Part shown: one piece after another, positions 33,277 to 42,667 of the stretch
Layout of the letters: every line of letters starts with the position of its first letter
How positions within the stretch are numbered: the stretch's first letter is position 1
The notes under the pieces: model-generated
What the model saw: the letters and a program-made list of their open reading frames with translations, nothing else
The model's database searches: none
What the model was told of the DNA's origin: nothing
Origin: Campylobacter_B sp963524395
GTDB taxonomy: Bacteria; Campylobacterota; Campylobacteria; Campylobacterales; Campylobacteraceae
DNA length: 64,000 bases
Assembly: GCA_963524395.1 (NCBI GenBank)
Contig: CAURGM010000009.1
Coordinates: forward strand, 20,847-84,846
Direction of reading: 5' to 3'
Position numbers and translations under genes: made by a program

Positions 33277-34488
33277 TCATTTCTTAAATTTTCTTATGAA
33301 ATCGCTCGCGTCCCGCGCCGTCATCGCTGAGCTCATAACGGCGATCCTGTCGGCTCCCGCGCGTAGGACGGAGGCAAAATTGCGCGGCGTTATGCCGCCC
33401 AGCGCGTAAATTTCGCCGCCGTAAAACCCACGCACGGCGCGGATCAAATTTAGCCCCTTCGGCGCGAGCCCCGCCTTGCAATCGGTCGCGAAGATGTGGC
33501 TTAGGCAGATCGCGCTCGCGCCCAGCTCCAGCGCCTCGCGCGCCTCCGCCTCGCTGTGGCAGGAAGCGATCAGTTTTTTGAAATTTGCGCGCAAAAACTC
33601 TGCCCCTCGCGCCGCACTAAAGCTCCGCAAAACCCCGAGCGGCAGCCATAAATTTCTCTCGCCCACCCGCAGCGCAAAATCTGCAAAATTATGCACAAAG
33701 ATCGCGGGCAGGCGCCTTGCACTCTCTGCGCTCTGCGAGTTTTCCGCCTCTTTCACGCTCTGTGAATTTTCTACGCCCTCTATACTTTCCGAGCTTTCCG
33801 TGTACTGCGCGCTCCGCGAGCTCTCCGCATTTTTTGCACTATGCACATCATTCTCGTTTTCTGTACTTTGCACACCCTGCATACTTTCCGCATTTTCTGC
33901 GCCCCGTACGCCTTCTGTCACGAGTTTTGTTTCGCTTGCAGCGCCGCGAAGCGAAATTTCACCCGGTGCGCTATCATTCGCGCAGTTTGCAGCGCCGGTA
34001 AAATTTTCAGACAAAATTTCATCTAAAACACGAGCGGAATTTTTAGACCGTATCTCATCTGTAGCGGCACCGTGCCTACGGGCCGTATCCGCGCAAAGCT
34101 CGCTCTTGCCGCCGCCCAAATGGAGTTTTTTTGGCGAAACTTCGTCCTCGTCGCGCTCGTAGAGTGAAATTTTACCCGCGCAGGCTGCGCTCGCGTCTAA
34201 TTCACTCGCGAAAGCTTGGGTTTCGCTAAATTTAGCGGCACGAGCTTCATTTGCGATAATCCCGTCCGCGCGGGCTGTATCCGCGCAAAACCCACTCTCG
34301 CAGGCGCGTAAAATTTTACCAAACAGCGCCGCATAGGCCACTTCGTCTAAATCCTTTTCGCGCACGACGATCTCGCCTACGCCTTCCGCGGCAAAATCCG
34401 CTATGCGCGCGAGCAGCGCCGCCTCACCGCCACAGAGTGCGCGATTTGTGATGATCGTAATGCGTGAAGCAAGCTCCAAATCTAGCAT
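33277..34488 (-). CDS. thiE: Thiamine-phosphate synthase with ~195-residue insertion
   Basis: The N-terminal 65 residues (ITIITNRALCGG, GEIVVREKDLDE) and the C-terminal 142 (IFVHNFADFALRVG, SCHSEAEAREALELGA, YALGGITPRNFASVLRAGAD) form a standard ThiE. This enzyme joins HMP-diphosphate and thiazole phosphate to make thiamine phosphate. Between about 66 and 261 there is a low-complexity stretch, including Ser/Glu/Asn-rich tandem units (AENSQSAESARR; ENSQSVKEAENSQ). The insertion lies in a surface region before the third strand, so the TIM barrel may still fold. Typical ThiE has 200-220 residues; this has 403. The start overlaps the previous ORF. Confidence 0.85.
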   Translation of the reverse strand: MLDLELASRITIITNRALCGGEAALLARIADFAAEGVGEIVVREKDLDEVAYAALFGKILRACESGFCADTARADGIIANEARAAKFSETQAFASELDASAACAGKISLYERDEDEVSPKKLHLGGGKSELCADTARRHGAATDEIRSKNSARVLDEILSENFTGAANCANDSAPGEISLRGAASETKLVTEGVRGAENAESMQGVQSTENENDVHSAKNAESSRSAQYTESSESIEGVENSQSVKEAENSQSAESARRLPAIFVHNFADFALRVGERNLWLPLGVLRSFSAARGAEFLRANFKKLIASCHSEAEAREALELGASAICLSHIFATDCKAGLAPKGLNLIRAVRGFYGGEIYALGGITPRNFASVLRAGADRIAVMSSAMTARDASDFIRKFKK

Positions 34489-35090
34489 CCGCCCGCTCCT
34501 TTAAACTCAACATCCGTGCGTGACGCCGCACTCAAATTTAAAATTTCGCCTGCGATGCTAGGAATTAAAATTTTACTTGCTAGGGCGAGCGCCGAAATCC
34601 CCGCCGTCACGTCATATTTCAAAATTTCGCCCGCCTTAACAAGGGCTGAAATTTCCGCCGCAGCGCTAAGGCTCAAAGCGTTCGCCCAGTTATTCGATTT
34701 TAGCGGCTTTGCGTTGCCGTCGCATAAGAATCTGAAGCTCGCGCCGTTTTTAAATTTAAAATTTGCGTCGCCTGCGGGCTTGGAATTTGCGCTGCCTTTA
34801 AATTTTAAATCCGCGTATGTGTTCCTAGGTCTTAAATTTACACGCGTATTTTGTAGCTCAAAATTTCCCGCGCCAGCTGACACGACATCGAAAATTTTAT
34901 CATCTGCCATAGCGCCATAAATTTTATCTCCGTGTGCGGCAATGCAAAATTCCGCGTCGTATTTTGCGCTGCAAATTTTACTTCTGCGCCGGGCGGCACT
35001 AAATCCGCCCTCGAACCAGACGCTGCAAATCTTATCTACGGCGTCGCAAATTTCATCCACGCACGTATCAAAATTTCGTGTCTCACACAT
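34482..35090 (-). CDS. Unrecognised low-complexity ORF between thiH and thiE
   Basis: The 202-residue frame overlaps thiH by eight bases at its start and thiE by seven at its end, as in coupled operon genes. The sequence has no recognisable fold. It is rich in short units such as DKICSVWF, SKICSAKY, DKIYGAMADDKIFDV and DANFKFKNGASFRF, which are translations of AAATTT words found in the gaps. It may be an accreted expansion that has become an ORF, a fast-evolving protein, or spurious. Retention of a 600-base open frame in phase with both neighbours argues weakly for translation. Confidence 0.4.
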   Translation of the reverse strand: MCETRNFDTCVDEICDAVDKICSVWFEGGFSAARRRSKICSAKYDAEFCIAAHGDKIYGAMADDKIFDVVSAGAGNFELQNTRVNLRPRNTYADLKFKGSANSKPAGDANFKFKNGASFRFLCDGNAKPLKSNNWANALSLSAAAEISALVKAGEILKYDVTAGISALALASKILIPSIAGEILNLSAASRTDVEFKGAGGC

Positions 35091-36216
35091 AGATATACTC
35101 GCTCATCAGAGGCTGCAGCCCGCCTGCGCGGATCGCCTCGCAGACCTCGCTTACGCTGCGCGCATCGCTGATCTCGAACTGCTCGTCGCCCCTCTGCTCG
35201 CTGTGCCCGCCGATACCCACGCTCACGCCTGCCGAAATTTTACTTGCCGCGATCCTAATCGCATTGTCGCGGAAGCCCGCCCTCTCGCGCGTAGAGATCG
35301 TGATCTGCGCACTTGGCAACAGTAGCCGATACGCGCACATGACTTGCAGCAACTCGCGCTCGCCGACGTCTTTCGGGTTTATTTTGTCGTTATTGATGAT
35401 CGGGCGCAGGCGCGGCACCGAAAAGGCAATCTCGGCGCGCGGGTACTTGCGCTGAAGCAGCCACGCGTGCACGCCCGTGGCAAAGGCATCGCGGCGGAAG
35501 TCCCCAAGCCCCAAAAGCGCCGCAAAGCCCACGCCGCGCATACCGCCTCTAATCGCGCGCTCTTGAGCTGCGAAGCGATACGCAAAAACGCGCTTGTTCC
35601 CCGCAAGATGCAGCTGCGCGTAGCGCGCGGGATCGTAGGTTTCTTGAAAAACGGTGACGAAATCGACGCCGCAAGCATGCAGATAGGCGTAGTCGGCGGA
35701 GTTTAGCGGATAAATTTCGACGCCGATTACCTTAAAATACTGCCGCGCGAGCTCGCAGGCGCGCCCGATGTAGCGCACGGGGCTGTTTTTCTCGCTCTCG
35801 CCGGTGAGGATCAAAATTTCTTCTAGCCCGCTCGCCGCGATCGCCTCAAACTCCGCCTTTAGCTGCGCCTCATCTAGCCTTGCGCGCGCGATTTTGTTTT
35901 TGCAGTTAAAGCCGCAGTAAACGCACAGATTGTCGCAGTAGTTTGAGATATAAATCGGCGTGAAAACGGCGATGTTGCTGCCAAAATGCGCCGCTTTTTC
36001 GCGCGCCGCAGCTTGCGCGATCTGCTCCAAATGCTCGCCAGCTTGCACGCTAAGTAGCGCTGCAAAATCGCGCAGACTTCTATTTTCCGCGCCGATCGCC
36101 CTTTGCACGTCAGCCTCGCTCGCCTCCTCGCAAAAACCCTCGCGCAGAGCAAGCGTGCTCTGCATCATCTCGCTTCCGATATCCTCCATGCCCGCTAGAT
36201 AGCCGGTTCCCATCAT
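35083..36216 (-). CDS. thiH: Radical-SAM tyrosine lyase (thiazole synthesis)
   Basis: The 377-residue protein has the radical-SAM cluster motif CDNLCVYCGF (CX3CX2C), then LILTGESEKNSP, FQETYDPARYAQLH and PRLRPI, all typical of ThiH. It cleaves tyrosine to dehydroglycine for ThiG and p-cresol. It lies between thiG and the ORF/thiE, transcribed on the minus strand, which is the usual thi context. An AAGGAAAATTTT ribosome site precedes the start. ThiH, rather than the oxygen-dependent ThiO, fits a microaerobic or anaerobic organism. Confidence 0.95.
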   Translation of the reverse strand: MMGTGYLAGMEDIGSEMMQSTLALREGFCEEASEADVQRAIGAENRSLRDFAALLSVQAGEHLEQIAQAAAREKAAHFGSNIAVFTPIYISNYCDNLCVYCGFNCKNKIARARLDEAQLKAEFEAIAASGLEEILILTGESEKNSPVRYIGRACELARQYFKVIGVEIYPLNSADYAYLHACGVDFVTVFQETYDPARYAQLHLAGNKRVFAYRFAAQERAIRGGMRGVGFAALLGLGDFRRDAFATGVHAWLLQRKYPRAEIAFSVPRLRPIINNDKINPKDVGERELLQVMCAYRLLLPSAQITISTRERAGFRDNAIRIAASKISAGVSVGIGGHSEQRGDEQFEISDARSVSEVCEAIRAGGLQPLMSEYIYV

Positions 36217-36456
36217 CTTTAAAATTTTCCTTTTAAATTTTTATTTAAATTCTACGCGACACGTTTTTGCGTGTAAATTTAAGCTGCGTTAAATTTTAAA
36301 ATTTTATACCGCGCCGTGCGAAATTTTAAAATTCCACGCCGCATCTATCGGCTGCTACGCCGAGCTTGCGCGATCTGTATCTATACAAACCCGAGAAAGG
36401 CAAATTCAGCGCAAAAACACGGCTCGCGCAACCAAGCGCGCTTAAAATTTTAACCG
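36217..36456. other. Non-coding gap between thiH and thiG
   Basis: It contains repeated AAATTTTAAAATT words near 36285-36335 and no gene. Confidence 0.5.
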
Positions 36457-37218
36457 CTAGCGCAAAAATCCCGTTAGCGGCGAGCTTGCGCTGGCCGTTT
36501 TGCAAACGGCGCCGAGCCCCGCCAGATAGGCATCGCGCCCCGCCTGCACGCCGAGCGCAAACGCCCGAGCCATCAGCGCCAGATCCCCGCTCGTGGCGAT
36601 TGCCGTATTTACCATCACCGCAGCGCAGCCCATCTGCATCGCCTCGCAGGCCTCACTAGGCGCGCCGAGCCCCGCATCTACGATGATCGGCACGTCGATT
36701 TCGCCCAGCAAAATTTCTATCATCCCGCGCATCATCAGCCCGCGATTGGAGCCGATCGGCGCGGCCAGAGGCATCACGGCGGCGGCTCCCGCGCTTACTA
36801 GATCGCGCGCGACGCACAGATCGGCGTGCATGTAGGCAAGCGGCACGAAATCCTCGCGCGCTAGGGCCTCGCAGGCTTTGATCGTCTCGGCATTATCGGG
36901 CAGAAGGTATTTGCTGTCGCCTATGATCTCTATCTTTACGAAGTCGCCGCAGCCCAGCTCGCGCGCGAGCCGTGCGATCCGCAGCGCCTCCTCGGCATTT
37001 CGTGCGCCGCTGGTGTTTGGCAGCAGCGTGACGCCGCGAGGGATGAAATCCAAGATATTGCGACTTTTGCTTTCGTTCACGCGGCGCAGCGCAAGCGTGA
37101 CGATCTCGCAGCCCGCATGCCGCACGCAGGCGTCGATCATCGCGTGATCGAACTTGCCAGAGCCCATTATCAGGCGCGAGCTAAACTCCTTGCCGCCTAA
37201 GATCAGTTTATCGTCCAT
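36457..37218 (-). CDS. thiG: Thiazole synthase
   Basis: The 253-residue protein has LILGGKEFSSRLIMGSGKFD at the N-terminus, LLPNTSGARNAEEALRIARL, FVKIEIIGDSKYLLPD with the Schiff-base lysine, and VDAGLGAPSEACEAMQMG. It condenses deoxyxylulose phosphate, dehydroglycine and ThiS thiocarboxylate into the thiazole ring. Length is typical. It lies upstream of thiH on the same strand, separated by a 240-base gap. Confidence 0.96.
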   Translation of the reverse strand: MDDKLILGGKEFSSRLIMGSGKFDHAMIDACVRHAGCEIVTLALRRVNESKSRNILDFIPRGVTLLPNTSGARNAEEALRIARLARELGCGDFVKIEIIGDSKYLLPDNAETIKACEALAREDFVPLAYMHADLCVARDLVSAGAAAVMPLAAPIGSNRGLMMRGMIEILLGEIDVPIIVDAGLGAPSEACEAMQMGCAAVMVNTAIATSGDLALMARAFALGVQAGRDAYLAGLGAVCKTASASSPLTGFLR

Positions 37219-37753
37219 TCTATCCTCTTTAGTTTAAATTTTCGTTTTATGCGCAGCGCAAATGGCGCATATCGGCGCTCGCAGTGCATTATATACAGCG
37301 CGAGATATGCGCGCTTTGCTTGCTTCTATTCGTCGCTTTACCGCTGCACGACGCCGCGCCAGAGCTTTAAAATTTCTCGTCAAATTTTATGCCATGACAC
37401 AAAATTTTAAAATTTCACGCGCAGACTGCGGCTCGCTTTGCTGCGCGGAATTTTAAATCCTACATTCAAAAGTAGCTCGCTCGCGCCGAATAAATTTTAA
37501 AATTCTACCTGCCCACTAGCTAGGCACGGCAAAGGGTTTAAATTTCGCCGTTTAAATTTAGATCTCGTGACTAAATTCTGCGGCTAAATTTACATAGCGC
37601 GCGGTAAATTTCACGCCGATTTTAAACGCGCGCTGTATACCCGCCGAAACGCTCTTTGCTTCTCAAAATGATCGCGCGAGACCTTTTAAATTTAGCGACA
37701 ATAAACAAAGGCGCGTAAAATTAGAAGTGCGGACGCGCGATGAGCGGTCAGGC
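37219..37753. other. Non-coding gap between thiG and thiF
   Basis: More than 500 bases with no supportable gene, containing many AAATTT and TTTAAATTT words (for example 37365-37445 and 37480-37620). Confidence 0.55.
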
Positions 37754-38548
37754 CTAGTCCTCCTCGCCCAAAATCAGCCTAAGCGCGACGTTTGCCTGAT
37801 GTGCTGCGCAGATCGCCACGCGCGGAGCGAGCAGCCCCACGCCCTGAGCTGCGGCGCTTTTACGGTCGCCGCAGACGAAGACGTTTTTGCCGAGTCGCGT
37901 CGTGCGGATCTCGTTGGCATCGCTACTGCCCGCCATGCCGCTAGCGCAGATCAAAAAGCGATCCGTGCCGCCGAGCGCATCGAAAATCATCGCTTTCGCC
38001 GCCGCGTCGTCGAAGCACTCGCAAATTATACGCTCGTTTTTTAAAATTTCGGCTACGTTTTGCGCAGTAAGTCGCTCGTTTAAGGTTCGCACGCGCACGA
38101 ACGGGTTTATGCGCGCGATTTTTTCGCGCAGAGCGGCCGTTTTGGGCTTGTAAAGATCGCCGATCTCATACTGTTGGCGGTTTAGGTTGGTAGGCTCGAC
38201 GACGTCGAAGTCGATCAAAAAGAGCTCGCCCACGCCCGCGCGCGCAAGCAGGATCGCAACGTTGGAGCCGAGCCCGCCGAGCCCGCAGATCGCCACGCGC
38301 GAGCCTTGCAACGCCGCGTTTACGGCGGGGGCGTTGCGAGCAAACATCAGCGCGCGAAGCTCCTGCGGCGCCAGATCAGCACCACGGGCAAGCAAAAAGA
38401 GCTCGTCGCCCGCCTTTAGCTCGCAATTTTGCGTGCTCGCATAGCCGTTTATCACGGCGATCTCGCCGCTAAATTTAACCTCGCGCTTCAGCCCCTCAAG
38501 ATCGCACGCGCCCGTTTCGTAAGCTTTGCCGTTTAATTTTATCTGCAT
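37754..38548 (-). CDS. thiF: ThiS adenylyltransferase with N-terminal ThiS-like domain
   Basis: Using the ATG at 38548 (after TAGGATC), the protein has 264 residues. The first ~60 form a ThiS-like fold (QIKLNGKAYETG; GDELFLLARG) that lacks the C-terminal GG. Then comes the ThiF/MoeB domain: VAICGLGGLGSNVAILLARA, LIDFDVVEPTNLNRQQY and late SGMAGSSDANEI. ThiF adenylates the ThiS C-terminus before sulfur transfer. The fused pseudo-ThiS domain is known in part of this family; the true ThiS is encoded separately at 39525. No CxxC pairs for zinc are evident. Confidence 0.9.
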   Translation of the reverse strand: MQIKLNGKAYETGACDLEGLKREVKFSGEIAVINGYASTQNCELKAGDELFLLARGADLAPQELRALMFARNAPAVNAALQGSRVAICGLGGLGSNVAILLARAGVGELFLIDFDVVEPTNLNRQQYEIGDLYKPKTAALREKIARINPFVRVRTLNERLTAQNVAEILKNERIICECFDDAAAKAMIFDALGGTDRFLICASGMAGSSDANEIRTTRLGKNVFVCGDRKSAAAQGVGLLAPRVAICAAHQANVALRLILGEED

Positions 38549-39524
38549 TTTGATCCTAAATTTTATCTTTTTGCGCGCCCAAGCCTCGCCGCGCGAGCTT
38601 CGACCCTGTGCCTTTTTTGCGTCACGCAAAGCCGAAAATTTTAACGATTCTACGAGCTGTAGCGCGCAATTGCTCGCTTCGCACCATGGCGATTTATACT
38701 TAAGACAAATTTGCGCGGTCTTGATGACCGAAGCTCAGCCCGCCGCCATGATTGAGCTCAATTAGCCAACGCACCCGCACTTGAGCTTAACGCAAGTGCG
38801 CTTTGTCTTGCGACTAGCGAAACGCTACGATCAATCGCGCGTAAACCCGAAGCAAGCCCAATCGATAAAATTTTGACGCCGTATCGTGCGCTTTGTTTTG
38901 ACCGGCCTTAAGCTTTTTAAATTTATCGCGCCGCCCAAATTTAATCGGCGCAAGCCGCTTTTTTTACCGTGCGCCGCGCAACAGAGTCGCATTCCCGCTC
39001 CTTTTTACGTCGCAGTATTGTAACGCGGCATATCGATAGATCTCCGAATCGATCCGTTAATTTTACGCACTGCGGCGTGCCGCCGAACGCGGAATTTTAT
39101 GTTTAATATAAATAGATCACGCGGCACATACCGTGTTTACGAGCTAATTTAGCGCGCTCGCGGGTAAAATTTGCGCGTAGGGTGCCGTTACCGAGCGCGA
39201 CGCAGCGAAATTTTAAAGCCGTACGCTCAAACTTTACAATACCGATACAAAATTTTAAAACTCCTGCGCTCAGCCGCCGCGGCCTAGCTCACTTTTAAAA
39301 ATTTAAAGGCTCGCCGCAGGCGCCAGGTTACCGCGGCTTCCTCATAAATTTAAAAACCCAAACGCCGCTATCTCTCCGCGCCGCCGTACCGCTAAAATTT
39401 TAACGACGCGCGCGCAAATTTTAAGCCCCAGCCGCTGTGTCGCTACGCCGATTAAAATTTAGCGGTCTCCACGCGGATTTAAACCTCGGCTGCCGCAATT
39501 TTAAAATAATTCAAAGCTCCGACC
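38549..39524. other. Nearly 1-kb non-coding gap between thiF and thiS
   Basis: No supportable gene. CGCACTTG (38776-38783) pairs with CAAGTGCG (38793-38800). AAATTTTAA-type words recur at about 30-60-base intervals in 39160-39500. It may be a decayed gene or expanded spacer. Confidence 0.55.
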
Positions 39525-39728
39525 TCAGCCGCCGCCTACGAACTCGACGATCTCATATTTTTTGCCGCTTGAGATCTGCGTGCGCTCCCACGCCTCTTTT
39601 TTTAAAATTTCGCCGTCGCGCTCGAGCGCTACTAGGCGCAGATCGTGTCCGCGCCGGCGTAGAAACTCGCTCACGCTCATATCCTGCGCCAGCTGCAGAG
39701 GCTCGCCGTTTACGCAGATCTCAATCAT
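39525..39728 (-). CDS. thiS: Sulfur carrier protein ThiS
   Basis: The ATG at 39728 gives a 67-residue beta-grasp protein, MIEICVNGEPLQLAQDMSVS at the start and EIVEFVGGG at the end. The terminal GG is the thiocarboxylation site used by ThiF and ThiG. It overlaps the ABC-F gene by eight bases, so it is cotranscribed with that unrelated gene. The distance to thiF is almost 1 kb. The small size and C-terminus make the call secure. Confidence 0.9.
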   Translation of the reverse strand: MIEICVNGEPLQLAQDMSVSEFLRRRGHDLRLVALERDGEILKKEAWERTQISSGKKYEIVEFVGGG

Positions 39729-41313
39729 CGCTCGCTCCCAAGCTCTCGCGATACTCCTCGTAAGTACCCCTAAAATCGATGATTTCGGCGTCTCCTTTGA
39801 GGTGTAAAATTCTATTTGCAAACGCGTCGATGAGCTCGCGGTCGTGACTCACGCAGATCGCGCAGCCCGCGAAGTTATACAGCGCCTCGCCAAGCGCGAT
39901 GATCGCCTCAAGATCAAGGTGGTTGTTGGGCTCATCAAGCACCAGCAGGTTCGGGCGTTGCAGCATTAGCTTGCTTAGCATCACGCGGTGTTTCTCGCCG
40001 CCACTTAGGCTGCCCACGCTTTTCTCCTGCTCCGCGCCGCTAAAAAGCATACGTCCAAGGCATTTGCGAATTTCATCCAGATCTCTATTCTGCGGGCTTT
40101 GCAGATATTCGTAGAGCTTGAGCTCGCCTGAAATTTTATTATTCGTATCCTGCGCGAAATACCCAGGCTCGATCGTGGCGCCCATGTGAACCTTGCCGCT
40201 AAGAGGTGCGAGCTCGCCCATGATGATCTTGCAAAGCGTGCTTTTGCCCACGCCGTTTCGACCAATGATCGCGATCTTATCGCCGTGAGCGAGCTTGAGG
40301 TTGAAATTTTTTAAAATTTCAACCTCGCCGAAGCTCATATCCACGCCGCTTAGCTCTAAAATTTCATTGCCGATCTCGCGCGCGGGCTTAAATAAAATAC
40401 TAGGCTCCCTACGCGAAGAGGTCGCAAGCTCGCTAAGATCGAGCTTGTCGAGCTGTTTTTGGCGGCTCGTTGCCTGCTTGGCTTTGCTTGCATTGGCGCT
40501 GAAGCGAGCGATAAATTTTTCAAGCTCCGCCTTTTCTTTGAGCTTTTTCTCGCGCTCGAACTGCGCCTGCTTGGCGATGAGATTGGACGCGATGAACCAG
40601 TCGTCGTAATTGCCGCTAAATTCGCGCACCCGCCTAAAATCTACGTCGAGGATGTCCGTGCAGACGCGGTTTAAAAAGTGGCGGTCGTGGCTGATGACTA
40701 CGAGCGTGCCGGTGTGGCGATTTAGCTCAAACTCGAGCCACGAAATGGCGTCGATATCGAGGTTATTGGTCGGCTCGTCCAAAAACAGCACGTCGGGGCG
40801 CGGGAAGAGCACCTGCGCGAGCAGAACCTTAAATTTATCGCTCGTCTCGATCTCGCTCATCTTTTTATCAAAGTCGCTAATCCCCAGCGAGCTTAAAATT
40901 TTCTCGATCCGCGTTTCGTACTCGTAGGCGGGATCCTCCTCGGCGCAGATCATCTCAAGCTCGCCTAGGCGCTCGTTTATCTCGTCGTTAAACTCGCCCG
41001 CTTCGTAAAGCTGCGTCTTTTCGCGCACGGCGTCATAAAGGCGCTTGTTGCCGTAAAGCACGGCGTCTTTGACGCTGAAACTTTCGAATGCGAATTGATC
41101 CTGCCCCAAAATGCCGATTTTAAGCCCGCTTTCGATCAAAATTTCGCCGCTGCTTGCTTCGATCTGCCCGCTTAAAATTTTAAGTAGCGTCGATTTGCCC
41201 GCGCCGTTTGCGCCGATGAGACCGTAGCGCCTGCCCTTATCGAGGCTTAAATTTACGTTTTCAAAAAGCAGCTGTTTGCCGAAGCGCATCGTAAGATCTT
41301 TGATTTCAACCAT
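39721..41313 (-). CDS. ABC-F ribosome-associated ATPase (YbiT-like)
   Basis: The ATG at 41313 follows AAAAGGAAAAA and gives 530 residues, the length of E. coli YbiT. Two ABC domains are present: GANGAGKSTLLKILSG and later GRNGVGKSTLCKIIMG as Walker A, with LSGGEKHRVMLSKLML as a signature and DEPTNNLDIDAIS and DEPNNHLDLEAII as Walker B. There are no membrane segments. ABC-F proteins act on the ribosomal E site, relieving stalling or giving drug protection. A charged linker (KAELEKFIARFSANASKAKQ) lies between the domains. Confidence 0.92.
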   Translation of the reverse strand: MVEIKDLTMRFGKQLLFENVNLSLDKGRRYGLIGANGAGKSTLLKILSGQIEASSGEILIESGLKIGILGQDQFAFESFSVKDAVLYGNKRLYDAVREKTQLYEAGEFNDEINERLGELEMICAEEDPAYEYETRIEKILSSLGISDFDKKMSEIETSDKFKVLLAQVLFPRPDVLFLDEPTNNLDIDAISWLEFELNRHTGTLVVISHDRHFLNRVCTDILDVDFRRVREFSGNYDDWFIASNLIAKQAQFEREKKLKEKAELEKFIARFSANASKAKQATSRQKQLDKLDLSELATSSRREPSILFKPAREIGNEILELSGVDMSFGEVEILKNFNLKLAHGDKIAIIGRNGVGKSTLCKIIMGELAPLSGKVHMGATIEPGYFAQDTNNKISGELKLYEYLQSPQNRDLDEIRKCLGRMLFSGAEQEKSVGSLSGGEKHRVMLSKLMLQRPNLLVLDEPNNHLDLEAIIALGEALYNFAGCAICVSHDRELIDAFANRILHLKGDAEIIDFRGTYEEYRESLGASDD

Positions 41314-41521
41314 ATTTTTCCTTTTAAATTTCTCTTTGCATTGCCTTGCGCGCGGGCTTCTGCCAGGTTTTGCGCGCAAATTTTATCTCGCGGTTTATTG
41401 CGGCTTTTGCGCCGCTCGGAGCTGCGATAAATTTCTCCTATTGTAGCTTAAAATTCTGAAATTTCGCCGAAGGCGCGCGGGCGAGCGCGATTAAATTTAA
41501 ACCGCTAGAGCAATTTAAATT

Positions 41522-42649
41522 TTAGCCGCTGTAATCGCTATCGCGAGTGATGATGAGCGTGTAGTTCGGATACGCGGCGCGCACCTGCTTACAAACCGCG
41601 CGAAACGTTGCCTCCATGTCGGGCGCTGCGAAATCGACGATAACGTCGAAGCTGATCGAGTGTTTTGGCTCGTCGAGATAAAATCCATGTATCTGCGAAA
41701 CGAACTCGTGCGATAGCGCCATCTGCTTGATATGTTCGCGGATCTCGGCGGCGCGCGGATCGTTTTTATTAAACGCGTAAATTCCTACGGTGTCTAGGAT
41801 GATATTGAATTTCGCAAAAACGGCGTTTTGGATGCGGCGCGTAAGAGCGTCGATCTGCGCTGCGGTCGTGTCCTCTGCGACCTCGATGTGGATGCTGCCG
41901 ACCATCTTATCGGGCCCGTAGTCATGAAACATCAGATCATACGCGCCGATGACGCCCTCAAAGCCGCGCACGACGTCGTAAATTTCATTCGTCAGCTCCA
42001 GACTCGGGCGCGAGCCCAAAAGCTTGCTGATCGTATCGCGTAGAATTTCATACGCCGTTTTGATTAAAAGCGCCGAAATTATCGCGCCCAGATACGCCTC
42101 CAAGCTCAGCCCGAAAATAAGCGAAATAAAAGCCGCTACGAGGGTGGCTAGCGATACGAGCGCGTCGTATTTGGCATCCACGCCGCTAGCGATGAGCGAG
42201 TCCGAGTTTACGCGCTCGCCCGTTTTTTGCGTATAGAGCCCCAGGCTAAATTTTGCCGCGACCGCTACGGCGATGATGGCGAGCGAAACCACGTCATAAT
42301 TCGCCGCTTGCGGATGGATGATCTTTTTGATCGATTCGACGAGCGAGACGCCGCCGGTGTAGAGGATGATGACGGCGATTACGATCGCGCTTAGATACTC
42401 GATCCTGCCGTGCCCGAAGGGGTGCGCGCGATCGGGCTGCTTGCTAGCAAGATGCACGCCTACGATCGTAATGACGGACGAAAGCGCGTCGCTTAGGTTG
42501 TTTACGGCATCAAGCACGATCGCGATCGAGCCTGAAATCAGCCCCACGACGCCCTTAAATGCCGCTAAAATTACATTTGAAATGATACCGATCGCACCGG
42601 TGCGAATGATGATTTTATCCCTGCTATACGCCGCTTGAGGCACTTCCAT
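41522..42649 (-). CDS. CDF-family divalent metal exporter
   Basis: The 375-residue protein has six hydrophobic helices in residues 15-210, the CDF motif HPFGHGRIEYLSA (about 76-88) and a cytoplasmic C-terminal domain (KMVGSIHIEVAED). The metal site of TM2 is LDAVNNLSD and that of TM5 is D158AKYD162. The Asp-rich TM5 motif, in place of the HxxxD of zinc transporters, and the Asn in TM2 resemble manganese-type CDFs, so Mn2+ export is a reasonable guess. After about 290 there are roughly 80 further residues of a second ferredoxin-like domain. The ribosome site is GGAGAG. Confidence 0.9.
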   Translation of the reverse strand: MEVPQAAYSRDKIIIRTGAIGIISNVILAAFKGVVGLISGSIAIVLDAVNNLSDALSSVITIVGVHLASKQPDRAHPFGHGRIEYLSAIVIAVIILYTGGVSLVESIKKIIHPQAANYDVVSLAIIAVAVAAKFSLGLYTQKTGERVNSDSLIASGVDAKYDALVSLATLVAAFISLIFGLSLEAYLGAIISALLIKTAYEILRDTISKLLGSRPSLELTNEIYDVVRGFEGVIGAYDLMFHDYGPDKMVGSIHIEVAEDTTAAQIDALTRRIQNAVFAKFNIILDTVGIYAFNKNDPRAAEIREHIKQMALSHEFVSQIHGFYLDEPKHSISFDVIVDFAAPDMEATFRAVCKQVRAAYPNYTLIITRDSDYSG

Positions 42650-42667
42650 TATCTCTCCTTTGAAATT

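Noticed and set aside
33476..34162. A 228-residue plus-strand frame opposite thiE
   Set aside because: It is the antisense of the low-complexity insertion, with only short Ser/Ala/Phe repeats and no supporting start signals.
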